Below are positions 13,381-23,090 of a DNA stretch of 64,000 nucleotides, in pieces. This DNA is from Candidatus Salinicoccus stercoripullorum (lineage in GTDB: Bacteria > Bacillota > Bacilli > Staphylococcales > Salinicoccaceae), in NCBI GenBank assembly GCA_019113295.1, contig DXHR01000003.1, positions 124,001 to 188,000 on the forward strand, in the 5' to 3' direction. Positions within the stretch are counted from its first letter, which is position 1. Each line of letters begins with the position of its first letter. The translations under genes were made by a program, and so were the position numbers. The notes under the pieces were generated by a model that was not told the DNA's origin, searched no databases, and saw nothing but the letters and a program-made list of their open reading frames with translations.

Positions 13381-13428
13381 ACCCGTACGTCAGTTTTCCC
13401 GGAGCATCTGACGTACGGGTGATTTTTC
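13381..13428 (+). terminator. Terminator ending the pyr operon (works on both strands)
   Basis: A 13-bp perfect stem (13381-13393 with 13408-13420) with a 14-nt loop, followed by GATTTTT on the plus strand. On the minus strand the same stem is followed by TTTTATCTTATAT, so it probably also ends the pulA-pgcA transcript arriving from the right. Confidence 0.88.
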
Positions 13429-13471
13429 TATAGATATTTTTGTTTAAATATCTTTTGGGGATATAGATATC

Positions 13472-15115
13472 CTAAACACCGAAGATCATATCATTGATGA
13501 TCTTGGCTTCCTGTTCGATCTGTGTGCTGTCAAGTGATACATAGAGCTTTATTTTGGGTTCAGTACCCGAAGGTCTGAGTGCAATCCAGCCGTCTTTGAA
13601 ATGGAGTTTGATTACATTGGCTTCGGGCGTGTCGATATCTTGACTGTTGCCGGCGCTGTCGATCCGCCTGCCGAGGAGGAAATCTTCGGTCAGAATGACT
13701 TCCCGTCTGCCGATCTCTTTCGGCGTGTTCCTTCTGAACTGGCTCATGATCTCATCGATGTTTTCACGGCCTTCTGTACCTTCGAATGTATGGCTGTACA
13801 GGACTTCCATGATCCGTCCGTGTGCATCGTATATATCCTCCAGCTGATCGACGAGCGTCCGCCCCTCATTTTTAAGCCCGGCTGCCATGGATATGATGTA
13901 CGGCACCACCTGGACGGCATCCTTATCCCTGACGAATGGTTCGAGCAGATAGCCGTAGCTCTCCTCAAACCCGAGCACGAATTGCTTATCCTCCTCATTT
14001 TCCAAAGACTTTATCTGTTCGCCGATATATTTGAAGCCGGTCAGCACTTCGATCATTTCTCCGCCGGCAGCTTCTGTGATTTTACGGCCAAGATCACTTG
14101 TCACGATGGATTTTATGGCTACAGGTGTTTTCCCCCTTTTTTCCTTCATGCGCTGATCCAGCAATAAAATTCCCAGCTGATTGCCGTTTAAGTGTACATA
14201 GCTGTCTTCATGCCTGACAATCACGCCCATCCTGTCTGCATCAGGATCTGTGGCAATCAGCAGATCTGCCCCCGTCTCACGTCCCAGCACCTTCGAGTAT
14301 TCGAATGCCTCCGGGCTTTCAGGGTTCGGAGAAGCTGTGGTCGGGAAGTCACCGTCGGGCACACACTGTTCAGTCACAAGCGAGTAGTTATTAAAACCGA
14401 GAGACTCGAGCAGTTCCGGGACGACGGGCACGCTTGTGCCATGCAGGCTGGAGAACACGATGGAAAGTTCCGATTCAGGGATGATACCGATGAAATCAGT
14501 GACATGCTTTTTGTAACTCTTTTCCATTTCATCTGATACATACTGGATGATTCCTTCCTCGAGACCTTCTTTGAACGGTTTGCTTTTGATTGAGAACACA
14601 TCTTCGACCGCGTTGATCTTTTCACTGAGGGCGGCAGCCGGCGCATCAATCAGCTGTGCGCCGTCCGGTCCGTATACCTTGATGCCGTTGTACTCGGGCG
14701 GATTATGGCTTGCCGTGATCATTACCCCGATGGAAGCCCCGTAGCCACGTACGAAAAATGAAAGCTCGGGTGTCGAAGTGTACTGCTTTGTCACTTTGAC
14801 AGAAATACCATTGTGCGCAAGGACCGCAGCCATTGTCTGTGAAAATTCGGCAGAGAAATGTCTTGTGTCATAGCCGATCACAACAACCGGATCAGATTCA
14901 TCCTTCAATGAATGCGCGAGACCGAGGGCGACCTTTTCGACAGTATAGCGGTTCAGGCGGTTTGGACCGAGCCCGATTTTCCCTCTGATGCCTGCAGTTC
15001 CGAACGACAGGGTGGCGGCAAATGCATCATCTTTATCATCTGTATCCAATGCCTCATATCTTTTCGGGTCTATGAAACTTCCGTTTATGTGGTCTTCCCA
15101 TTGTTTTCTATCCAT
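13472..15115 (-). CDS. pgcA: Alpha-phosphoglucomutase / phosphomannomutase family (PgcA)
   Basis: 547 aa. Interconverts glucose-6-phosphate and glucose-1-phosphate. Alpha-D-phosphohexomutase signatures: LSFGTAGIRGK near the N-terminus, phosphoserine loop MITASHNPPEYNG, metal loop DPDADRMG, sugar-binding GFEESYG and the C-terminal phosphate loop LRPSGTEPK. Length and N-terminus fit the Bacillota PgcA type. It overlaps the end of pulA by 8 bp and is read away from glgBCDA, so in this locus it would link glycogen to glycolysis and supply glucose-1-phosphate to GlgC. In staphylococci PgcA also serves UDP-glucose synthesis. Confidence 0.93.
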   Translation of the reverse strand: MDRKQWEDHINGSFIDPKRYEALDTDDKDDAFAATLSFGTAGIRGKIGLGPNRLNRYTVEKVALGLAHSLKDESDPVVVIGYDTRHFSAEFSQTMAAVLAHNGISVKVTKQYTSTPELSFFVRGYGASIGVMITASHNPPEYNGIKVYGPDGAQLIDAPAAALSEKINAVEDVFSIKSKPFKEGLEEGIIQYVSDEMEKSYKKHVTDFIGIIPESELSIVFSSLHGTSVPVVPELLESLGFNNYSLVTEQCVPDGDFPTTASPNPESPEAFEYSKVLGRETGADLLIATDPDADRMGVIVRHEDSYVHLNGNQLGILLLDQRMKEKRGKTPVAIKSIVTSDLGRKITEAAGGEMIEVLTGFKYIGEQIKSLENEEDKQFVLGFEESYGYLLEPFVRDKDAVQVVPYIISMAAGLKNEGRTLVDQLEDIYDAHGRIMEVLYSHTFEGTEGRENIDEIMSQFRRNTPKEIGRREVILTEDFLLGRRIDSAGNSQDIDTPEANVIKLHFKDGWIALRPSGTEPKIKLYVSLDSTQIEQEAKIINDMIFGV

Positions 15116-17204
15116 TCAATCCACGCTCCTCAATATTTATATATTCACTGCCTGATTTTACAAGGATGACAACTTCGTAACCTTTCATATAAAAATTATT
15201 TCTATAGACGGCTTTATCCGTATTCCGCTGATTGGAAATCCTGACTGCGAATGCTTCATCGCTTTCAAAGGAAAGTTCCGCAGATGCCTCCGTCGGGTTG
15301 ATCAGAATCATAAAATCACTGTCGCCGTATCTGATTCTGGCACCGAATACCTGAGGCATGCGTTCGAATGAAAGGAGGGTCACCGCTTTTTCCACCGTCT
15401 CTCGGTCTTTCAGCCTGAACACCGGTTCAGTCTTCCTGAATGCAATGAGGGACTTTACAAATTCAATATTATCCTGGTATTTGGCACGGCGGTTCCAGTC
15501 CATCCTGTTCAGCATGTCGCTCAGGTTGTAAGTATTGCCGTGACCGAATTTGGTCCGGAAGAATTCCTGCCCGGCATGCAGAAAAGGGGTGCCAAATGAC
15601 AGAAGCACGAGCGCCGTGGCAAGCTGATGCTGGCTTTCAAGCACATACTGACGTTTACCGGAGGAATACCTCAGACGATCATACAGTGTATGGTTGTCAT
15701 GGACCTCAACGTAATTGATGCTCATGTCTGCAGAAAATTCTTTGAAAGAACCGGTGAACATTTTGCGGATTTCATCCAGACCGGCCCCTTCACCATTTAC
15801 ATACCCTCTTGCACTCAGATCAAAATTATTGCCTTTGACTGCATCCCTGAAACGATCATTGAAGAAATGTATGGACTTGAGGCGGTCTCCGGCGGCGGGC
15901 AGTGTCTTTTTTGATTGATCCAGCGCGGTCGGAAGATCCCAGCCTTCACCGAGCAGAAATATTTCACGGTCCTGATTTTTGGCAATTTCTGCGACACCCT
16001 GCATCGTTTCTACATCGATTGCGCCCATCAGATCGAACCTGAAGCCATCCACCCGGTAATGATCGAGCCAGAACGAGATGGTATCGTGGATGAACCGTCT
16101 TGCCATCAGCTTTTCAGAAGCGAAATCATTTCCCACCCCTGTACCGTTTGACAGGGAAAGGTCAGCATTATGCCTGAAATAGTAGCCGGGAACGAGCTTT
16201 TCAAAACTGGAATCCCCGACATCGTAAACGTGGTTGAGTACTACGTCAAGGATGACTTTCATGCCGTTTTCATGCACAGCCTTCACCAGTTCCTTTAATT
16301 CGAGCACCCGAATCAGCGGATTGTTTGGGTCTGTGGCGTAGCTGCCTTCGGGTACCATGAAAAACTTCGGGTCGTATCCCCAGTTATAGCTTTTTGAAGC
16401 ATTCAGTTCATCGACGGTAAGAAAGTCGTTTACAGGCATAAACTCGATATGGGTGACGCCGAGCTCCTTCAAATAGTTGAGACCGCTCGAAAGCCCATGT
16501 TTTGTAAAGGCATATTCAGCCATGCCGGAATACTTTCCCCGATATTCTTTTTTAACACCGCTGTTCGGGTGGGTTGTCATATCCCGTATGTGTATTTCGT
16601 AGATGATGGCCTCCTCATTCCGGATTTCGGGAACGGGATGTTCTCCGAAACCGGGGTCAACCCGCTCGAAATCAATCACCATGGCCTCACGGGAGTTCGC
16701 TGACACGCCTTTCACATAGGGGTCGATGACGAAATGCGTCACATCGTTATGATGGACTTCATAGTGGTAGTGATGCCCGTGGCAGTCTGAATGGATTGTG
16801 ATTTCGAAATAGCCGCCTTTCTTATCCATTTCCCACGGTTCGTGCTCGAGCAGCAGCCGGCAGCTGACTGCCGTCGGTGCAAACACCCTGAACACCGTAT
16901 GCGTTCTCGCGTAAGTGGCGCCCATTTCTACATCGGTCGAATACTTCATATCGAAATCGATGGAATGTATATACGTTCCATTGAGCAGCGGATACATTCT
17001 CCCGTCATGTTCAATATATGCATATGCATCGAGATCGATATCTTTTTTAAATTTAATGCGGATATATCCAGCTGAAACCGATGCACTTTCTTTTTCAACA
17101 ATGGTTTCATTCTGAATCAGGTTCATGTCTTCATGATTCAATTCATGACCGTCAAAAGGTCTGACCGTAATTTCATCAGATGAGTCAAGGTAGGCTCTGA
17201 GCAT
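15108..17204 (-). CDS. pulA: Type I pullulanase (alpha-1,6-glucan debranching enzyme)
   Basis: 698 aa from ATG 17204. An ATG at 17216 is in frame but has a ribosome site almost touching it, whereas GGAGGGA lies 3 bases before 17204. An N-terminal beta-rich region and a CBM48-like module lead into a GH13 barrel: pullulanase hallmark YNWGYDP, region II DGFRFDLMG with the nucleophile Asp, region III LLGEGWD with the acid/base Glu, and region IV EVHDNHTLYD. No signal peptide is seen, so the enzyme is probably intracellular and acts on glycogen branches. It is cotranscribed with pgcA. Confidence 0.93.
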   Translation of the reverse strand: MLRAYLDSSDEITVRPFDGHELNHEDMNLIQNETIVEKESASVSAGYIRIKFKKDIDLDAYAYIEHDGRMYPLLNGTYIHSIDFDMKYSTDVEMGATYARTHTVFRVFAPTAVSCRLLLEHEPWEMDKKGGYFEITIHSDCHGHHYHYEVHHNDVTHFVIDPYVKGVSANSREAMVIDFERVDPGFGEHPVPEIRNEEAIIYEIHIRDMTTHPNSGVKKEYRGKYSGMAEYAFTKHGLSSGLNYLKELGVTHIEFMPVNDFLTVDELNASKSYNWGYDPKFFMVPEGSYATDPNNPLIRVLELKELVKAVHENGMKVILDVVLNHVYDVGDSSFEKLVPGYYFRHNADLSLSNGTGVGNDFASEKLMARRFIHDTISFWLDHYRVDGFRFDLMGAIDVETMQGVAEIAKNQDREIFLLGEGWDLPTALDQSKKTLPAAGDRLKSIHFFNDRFRDAVKGNNFDLSARGYVNGEGAGLDEIRKMFTGSFKEFSADMSINYVEVHDNHTLYDRLRYSSGKRQYVLESQHQLATALVLLSFGTPFLHAGQEFFRTKFGHGNTYNLSDMLNRMDWNRRAKYQDNIEFVKSLIAFRKTEPVFRLKDRETVEKAVTLLSFERMPQVFGARIRYGDSDFMILINPTEASAELSFESDEAFAVRISNQRNTDKAVYRNNFYMKGYEVVILVKSGSEYINIEERGLNG

Positions 17205-17376
17205 AGTTCCCTCCATGTTCCTTTTCAGGCAGAATATTGTTAAGCGAAATGATAAAAAAGTATTAATTTTTTGAAAATTTTGATAGAATTATATTAACCT
17301 GGATATTTTCCTTCTGAACAGTTGTATATTTATAAAGAAGGGGATAACTACATTATAACCGAAAGAGGTGGATTTT
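17205..17376. promoter_or_regulatory. Divergent promoter region between pulA and glgB
   Basis: 172 bp of AT-rich sequence separates the two oppositely directed alpha-glucan transcripts. Plus-strand candidates are TTGATA (17280-17285) with TATTTT (17304-17309) at 18 bp, or TTGAAA (17271-17276) with TTAACC at 17 bp. Neither is strong. No operator palindrome is obvious to me. The glgB ribosome-binding site is AGAGGTGG at 17364-17371. Confidence 0.4.
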
Positions 17377-19305
17377 TTGAGCAAAGATGACTTTGATGTG
17401 GACAAATATCTTTTCCATCAGGGAAGTCATTACAATGCCTATGAATTTCTGGGTGCCCATCCTGATACAAATGGAAGAATACGTTTCATTACATGGGCGC
17501 CGAAAGCGGATCACGTACAGCTCGCGTGTGACCTGAATGATTATACAGGCAGGGGGATGGACTTTGAACGGCTGGGAGAAAACGGCCTGTGGATTTTCAG
17601 AAGCGGGGAATTGTCCGTCGGTGATACTTATAAATACAGAATCCATTTTGACGGGACTTCCCATCTCAAGTCAGACCCCTACGGCCGTTATCATGAAAAG
17701 CGTCCGGCTACCGCAAGCATCATCTATGCGGATGAATTTGAATTTACAGATGATGACTGGCTGCAACGGCGCAGAAGCTCGAATATATACCGGTCGCCGA
17801 TAAACATATATGAAATGCATCTGGGAACGTGGATGAAACACCCTGTCAGCGACACAGAGGGGCTTACAGACGATGAACTGACCGACCTTGCCAGTTATTC
17901 CTACAGGGAAGCAGCAGAGGTGCTGATCCCCTACCTCAGGGAGATGGAGTACACCCATGTTGAATTTCTTCCGCTTACAGAACACCCCTTTGATCTCTCG
18001 TGGGGATACCAGGTGACGGGATACTTCTCTGCGACAAGCCGCTACGGGGATCCGGGGGGGCTGAAATTCCTGATCAATGAACTGCACAGGGCGGAGATCG
18101 GCGTGATCGTGGATTATGTTCCAGCCCATTTTTGCAGGGATGACCATGGTCTGCGCCTGTTTGACGGAACGCCGACCTATGAACATCCCGATCCGCACAT
18201 TGCGGATAAAAGGCAGTGGGGCACGCTGACATTCGACTACGGGCGCCCGGAGATCCAGTCATTCCTCATATCGGCAGCGATGTTCTGGTTCAGGGAATTC
18301 CATGTGGACGGACTCCGCATAGATGCGGTACACAGCATGATCGATCTGAACTTTGAAAACCATGAACCACACGAGAAGATCTACAACAGTGACGGTACGG
18401 ACGTGAACAAAGCAGGTGTGGGTTTCCTGAAAAAGCTCAATACGGCAGTTTTCGACTACGATGAATCACTGCTCATGATGGCGGAGGATTCCTCGGATAC
18501 ACCGATGGTGACCTTTCCTGTTGATGCCGGCGGTCTCGGTTTCAACTTCAAATGGGACCTTGGCTGGATGCATGACAGGCTCTCCTATATGGACAAGGAC
18601 TTCAGCCACAGGGACTACTTCCACAACCGTATGACATTCTCACTTGCCTATAAATACAATGAAAACTATGTACTGCCACTGTCACATGATGAAGTGGTCC
18701 ACGGGAAAAAATCCATTGTCGGAAAGATGTACGGCGACCAGTGGCAGCAGTTTGCCCAGGCACGCCTCCTGTACGGCAGCCAGATGTCGGAGCCGGGCAA
18801 GCAGCTTTTATTCATGGGACAGGAAATCGGCATGTATCATGAATGGAAAGACAAAGAGCAGGTCGACTGGCATCTGCTGGACTATCCCTATCACCGGACA
18901 CTGAAAAAGTATGTACAGTCCATGAACCGGCTCTACAGGGATAATCCCGAATTCTACAGGGCGGATTATGATCCGGAGGGCTTCAGATGGCTCGTCGTCG
19001 ATGACAGGGAGCATTCTGTCTTCAGCTATACAAGACGGGCGGGGACAGCATTCAAAGTCTGCATCCTGAACTACAGGCCGGATGTCTACCATGATTTTAA
19101 GATTCCTGTGCCGTCTCCGGGGACGTACAGGGAAATATTCAACAGTGACAGCACAGGATTTTCCGGTTCCGGTGTAACCAATCCCGGCCGCCATTTCAGC
19201 TTCGATGAACATCACATCAGGGAAAGCCAGCATATAAGGGTGACGGTGGCACCCCTGGCATTCCAGGTGTTTGAAATAGAAAAAAATTCAGATGGGGGTA
19301 TTTAA
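17377..19305 (+). CDS. glgB: 1,4-alpha-glucan branching enzyme
   Basis: 642 aa from a TTG start at 17377. An in-frame GTG at 17368 is itself part of the AGAGGTGG ribosome site, so it is rejected. Makes alpha-1,6 branches in glycogen. A CBM48 domain (about 20-110) precedes a GH13 catalytic barrel with [12 protein letters not shown] (nucleophile Asp), MMAEDSSD (acid/base Glu) and [14 protein letters not shown], the last typical of branching enzymes. It is the first gene of glgBCDA and its end lies just before the glgC start. Confidence 0.95.
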   Translation: MSKDDFDVDKYLFHQGSHYNAYEFLGAHPDTNGRIRFITWAPKADHVQLACDLNDYTGRGMDFERLGENGLWIFRSGELSVGDTYKYRIHFDGTSHLKSDPYGRYHEKRPATASIIYADEFEFTDDDWLQRRRSSNIYRSPINIYEMHLGTWMKHPVSDTEGLTDDELTDLASYSYREAAEVLIPYLREMEYTHVEFLPLTEHPFDLSWGYQVTGYFSATSRYGDPGGLKFLINELHRAEIGVIVDYVPAHFCRDDHGLRLFDGTPTYEHPDPHIADKRQWGTLTFDYGRPEIQSFLISAAMFWFREFHVDGLRIDAVHSMIDLNFENHEPHEKIYNSDGTDVNKAGVGFLKKLNTAVFDYDESLLMMAEDSSDTPMVTFPVDAGGLGFNFKWDLGWMHDRLSYMDKDFSHRDYFHNRMTFSLAYKYNENYVLPLSHDEVVHGKKSIVGKMYGDQWQQFAQARLLYGSQMSEPGKQLLFMGQEIGMYHEWKDKEQVDWHLLDYPYHRTLKKYVQSMNRLYRDNPEFYRADYDPEGFRWLVVDDREHSVFSYTRRAGTAFKVCILNYRPDVYHDFKIPVPSPGTYREIFNSDSTGFSGSGVTNPGRHFSFDEHHIRESQHIRVTVAPLAFQVFEIEKNSDGGI

Positions 19306-19306
19306 T

Positions 19307-20464
19307 ATGACGTCCAAAGTTGTAGCGATGCTTTTGGCCGGGGGTAAGGGAACGAGGCTTGGGGAATTGACGAAAGGCCTTGCAAAACCGGCGGTCCCGT
19401 TCGGCGGAAAGTACAGGATCATCGACTTTACGATGAGCAATCTGGCCAACTCTGATATTTCGACGGTTGGCGTGGTGGTCCAGTACTCCCCGCTCATACT
19501 CAATAAACACATCGGTATCGGCAAGCCGTGGGGCCTGGAGAGGCAGACCGGCGGTGTCAGTGTGCTTGCTCCCTTCTCTGACAGGGACGGCGGTTCATGG
19601 TTTTCCGGGACAGCGGATGCAATCGTCAAAAATTTGAATTATGTCGAACAGTTTGAACCGGATGAGCTGCTGATCCTGAGCGGTGACCATGTGTATCAGA
19701 TGGATTATACGGAAATGCTCGACTTCCACAGGGCAAAGGAGGCGGATGCGACAATCTCCGTCATTGAAGTACCGATGGAGGAAGCGAACCGTTTTGGCAT
19801 TCTGAATACCAATGAAGACCTCAGCATATACGAATTTGATGAGAAGCCCGAACATCCGAAAAACAATCTTGCCTCGATGGGAATCTATATTTTCAAATGG
19901 GATGTCATAAGGCCGTATCTGCTCGAGGATGAAAAGGATGAATCGAGCGATCATGATTTCGGCAAGGACCTCATTCCGAAACTGCTTGCTGATGAGAGGC
20001 GTTTATTTGCGTACAGGTTCAAGGGTTACTGGAAGGATGTTGGAACTGTCGCCAGCTACTGGGAAGCGAACATGGATCTCCTTAAAGAGGATTTCCAGAC
20101 GCTGCTGATGTCCAAAACATGGGCGACATATCCGAATGAAGAGAACAGACCGCCTGAGTATATAGGAGAGACTGCTGAGATTACCAATTCGCTGATTTCC
20201 TCCGGTTCGTTCATAGAGGGCCGGATCGAAGATTCAGTCCTGTTCATAGGTGTGGTGACAGAAGAGGGTGCGGTAGTGGAATCCTCGATTATACTGCCTG
20301 ATGCCGTGATCGGGAAGAACGTCGTACTGGAGCGCGTTATCGTGACCACCGGTCTCAAAATACCGGATGGGACGGTTGTGCGGGCGGACAGCGATGAGCC
20401 CGTTGTATTGAGTGCAGGCACTTTGGGAGACTATTTGCATAAGGGAGGCGAAAGAAATGAATAG
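19307..20464 (+). CDS. glgC: Glucose-1-phosphate adenylyltransferase, catalytic subunit
   Basis: 385 aa. Makes ADP-glucose from glucose-1-phosphate and ATP, the rate-limiting step of glycogen synthesis. The nucleotidyltransferase motif [12 protein letters not shown] is complete, [15 protein letters not shown] follows, and the C-terminal third is a left-handed beta-helix region. The start at ATG 19307 is chosen over 19292 because GGGGGT precedes it by about 9 bases. It overlaps glgD by 8 bp. Confidence 0.95.
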   Translation: MTSKVVAMLLAGGKGTRLGELTKGLAKPAVPFGGKYRIIDFTMSNLANSDISTVGVVVQYSPLILNKHIGIGKPWGLERQTGGVSVLAPFSDRDGGSWFSGTADAIVKNLNYVEQFEPDELLILSGDHVYQMDYTEMLDFHRAKEADATISVIEVPMEEANRFGILNTNEDLSIYEFDEKPEHPKNNLASMGIYIFKWDVIRPYLLEDEKDESSDHDFGKDLIPKLLADERRLFAYRFKGYWKDVGTVASYWEANMDLLKEDFQTLLMSKTWATYPNEENRPPEYIGETAEITNSLISSGSFIEGRIEDSVLFIGVVTEEGAVVESSIILPDAVIGKNVVLERVIVTTGLKIPDGTVVRADSDEPVVLSAGTLGDYLHKGGERNE

Positions 20465-21563
20465 AGATGTCCTTGGACTGGTGAATCTTCAGGCGGAGCA
20501 GGGTGATCTGGATGAACTGACATATTTCAGAAGCGGGGGGTCTGTGCCGTTCATGGGAAGGTACCGGCTGATCGATTTTGCACTGACGAACATGTCCCAC
20601 TCGGGTATAAAGACTGTCGGTGTATTCGCAGGCAATAAATTCAGGTCGCTGCTCGACCATCTGAACCGCAAGGAGGATTTCGGTTTCGAAGGCAGGAATT
20701 CAAGGATATTCATTCTGCCGCCGGACTGGAACGATCCTTCCGATATTTCGGAAGGGGACCTGAAGCACTTCCATAATCATTGGGATCTGTTTGGCCGTTT
20801 CGAAGGCGATCATGTCATGGTTTCAGGCTCGCAGTTCATTACGAATGCCAATTGCAATGACGCAATCCGGTATCACAAGGAGCAGGATAATGATATCACT
20901 TTCGTCTCAGAAAGGCGGCCGCAGGATAATATACCGGGCGCACCAATGCTGAAACTGCTGACAGAAGGGGACAGACTTACCGGTTTTAACAATGACAGGG
21001 ATAACAACCACATCTACACAGACATGTTCATCATCAAAAAGCAGGTCCTGCTTGACATAGTCCGATACTGCATCGACAACTACAAGCCGAACCTGTTCCA
21101 CAACGGCATCCGTGAGCAGCTGGACCGGTTCCAAACAGGCTATTTTGACATTGAAGGGTCAACCTATTATTTCCATACTGTCCAGGCGTACTTCAAAAAC
21201 AGCATGTCGCTGCTCGGCAAGGAGAGGTACCGTGATTTCTTCCATGGTGAAAACTTTGTGAAAACGAAGGTCAGTACGAATCCGCCGGCTCTGTACAAGA
21301 AGGGAAGTGATGTGAAATCTTCAATTGTTGCAAACGGGGTAATGATCGAAGGGACGGTGGAGTCCTCGGTCATTTCCAGAAATGCCACGATTGAAGAGGG
21401 GGCTACCGTCAAAAACTCAGTGGTTTTTGCGAATTGTACAATCGGCCGGGGCGCCTATCTGGAAAATGTGATACTGGACAAAGATGTCACTATTGCAGAA
21501 GACCGTAAACTCGTCGGTTCTGAAGATAAACCGTACATTGTTGCGAAGCGGTCCACGATTTAA
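20457..21563 (+). CDS. glgD: GlgD, non-catalytic/regulatory ADP-glucose pyrophosphorylase subunit
   Basis: 368 aa paralogue of GlgC. The pyrophosphorylase loop is missing: where GlgC has GGKGTRL, this protein has [12 protein letters not shown], while the next block ([15 protein letters not shown]) is kept. That is the known difference between the GlgD and GlgC subunits of Bacillota, where a GlgC/GlgD complex is more active than GlgC alone. ATG 20457 follows AAGGGAGGCG. The C-terminal hexapeptide-like helix ([16 protein letters not shown] region) is present. Confidence 0.93.
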   Translation: MNRDVLGLVNLQAEQGDLDELTYFRSGGSVPFMGRYRLIDFALTNMSHSGIKTVGVFAGNKFRSLLDHLNRKEDFGFEGRNSRIFILPPDWNDPSDISEGDLKHFHNHWDLFGRFEGDHVMVSGSQFITNANCNDAIRYHKEQDNDITFVSERRPQDNIPGAPMLKLLTEGDRLTGFNNDRDNNHIYTDMFIIKKQVLLDIVRYCIDNYKPNLFHNGIREQLDRFQTGYFDIEGSTYYFHTVQAYFKNSMSLLGKERYRDFFHGENFVKTKVSTNPPALYKKGSDVKSSIVANGVMIEGTVESSVISRNATIEEGATVKNSVVFANCTIGRGAYLENVILDKDVTIAEDRKLVGSEDKPYIVAKRSTI

Positions 21564-21583
21564 AAGAGGGAGGCGGTCGTTAC

Positions 21584-22990
21584 ATGAAACGTGTGCTTTT
21601 TGCAGCGAGTGAGTGCACTCCGTTTATAAAATCCGGGGGGCTGGCGGATGTCGCCGGCAGTCTGCCCCAGGCGCTGGCAGGGCAGGGGATGGAAGTTTCT
21701 GTCATACTGCCGCTCTATAAGGAGATAATAGAGTCAGGTTACCGCCCCGATATGGAGGAAATCATTATCTTCAATACTCCCGTGGGCTGGCGCAACCAGT
21801 ATACACGCATCCTGAAGCTTAATGACCGGGGCGTCGACTACTTTTTTGTCGACAATGAGTATTATTTCAATCGTGACGGCCTGTACGGCTATGTCGATGA
21901 CGGGGAACGCTTCATCTTTTTCTCCAATGCAATCATAGAGTTCATGTACCGTACCAAAGAGCATTTCGATGTGCTTCACTGCCATGATTGGCAGACTGGT
22001 GCCGCAGTAGCGATCGGCAGTATAAAACGCCCGCATCCCGGCATGAAGACAGTCTATACAATCCATAACATAAAATACCAGGGGTGGTTCGAGCATTCCG
22101 GGTTCGGGGAAATGCTGAATCTCGGCATGGAACATTTTGCAGGTTTTGAGTGGCATGGGATGATGAACATGATGAAGGCGGCGATCTATCATGCGGACAT
22201 CATAACGACGGTTTCCGATACTTATGCAGGTGAAATCCTCACCCCATTTTTCGGAGAGGGGCTGGAATCGGTGCTTACCGGCAGGCGGGACGATCTCTAC
22301 GGTATCGTCAATGGTCTGGATATCCTGGATTATGATCCACTCGCGGACCCTGCCATCGTCTCCCGTTTCAAATCTTCACGCGCCGCCAAACTGGTGAATA
22401 AGACTGCCATGCAGGAGGCACTTGGATTCAAAGTGGATGAACATATACCAATGTACGGCATTGTCACACGGCTTGTAGCCCAGAAAGGGCTGGATCTCAT
22501 CAGGCACATCATGCATGAATTTCTCGAATCCGACATTCAGTTAGTCGTTCTTGGGTCCGGTGACGCTGAATATGAGGGGTATTTCAGGTCGCTTGAAGAG
22601 CATTTCGCCGGGAAAGTCCACGTCACAGTCGGCTTCAGTGAACCATTCGCCAGACGGATCTATGCTTCGAGTGATTTCTTCATCATGCCGAGTCTTTTTG
22701 AACCGTGCGGACTCGGCCAGCTGATTGCGATCCGTTATTTGAGTGCACCAATCGTAAGAGAGACAGGAGGACTGAAAGACACCGTCATACCGTATGACGA
22801 ATATGACCATACAGGAAACGGCCTGTCGTTTGCCAACTACAATGCGCACGAATTGCTGGACAGGCTCGAGTACAGCCTGGGACTGTACAGTGAACCGGAA
22901 CACATGGAAGCACTATGCAGGAACATGGCGGCCTCCGACTACAGCTGGGCAGCTTCCGCACAGCTGTATGTGGAACTATATGGTAAGTGA
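21584..22990 (+). CDS. glgA: Glycogen synthase (ADP-glucose)
   Basis: 468 aa GT5 family enzyme that extends alpha-1,4-glucan from ADP-glucose. The N-terminal ADP-glucose motif KSGGLADVAG (17-26), HNIKYQG, and the C-terminal GT-B motif MPSLFEPCGLGQ with the catalytic Glu are all present. GGGAGG precedes ATG 21584. It is the last gene of the operon. In B. subtilis a glycogen phosphorylase (glgP) would come next; here a terminator and rqcH follow. Confidence 0.96.
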   Translation: MKRVLFAASECTPFIKSGGLADVAGSLPQALAGQGMEVSVILPLYKEIIESGYRPDMEEIIIFNTPVGWRNQYTRILKLNDRGVDYFFVDNEYYFNRDGLYGYVDDGERFIFFSNAIIEFMYRTKEHFDVLHCHDWQTGAAVAIGSIKRPHPGMKTVYTIHNIKYQGWFEHSGFGEMLNLGMEHFAGFEWHGMMNMMKAAIYHADIITTVSDTYAGEILTPFFGEGLESVLTGRRDDLYGIVNGLDILDYDPLADPAIVSRFKSSRAAKLVNKTAMQEALGFKVDEHIPMYGIVTRLVAQKGLDLIRHIMHEFLESDIQLVVLGSGDAEYEGYFRSLEEHFAGKVHVTVGFSEPFARRIYASSDFFIMPSLFEPCGLGQLIAIRYLSAPIVRETGGLKDTVIPYDEYDHTGNGLSFANYNAHELLDRLEYSLGLYSEPEHMEALCRNMAASDYSWAASAQLYVELYGK

Positions 22991-23050
22991 ATGCGCGAGC
23001 CTCCTCATCGAAAGGGACTTCTATGAAAAGGTGCACTTTGCCTAAATACA

Positions 23051-23083
23051 AAAAATACGGGCCTTTTGGGTCCGTATTTTTTG
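23051..23083. terminator. Bidirectional terminator between glgA and rqcH
   Basis: AAAAATACGGG pairs with TCCGTATTTTT (one G-T pair), with two further C-G pairs above and a TTTTG loop. A-runs on one side and T-runs on the other give a U-tract in both directions, which suits the convergent genes glgA (+) and rqcH (-). Confidence 0.82.
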
Positions 23084-23090
23084 ATGAATT

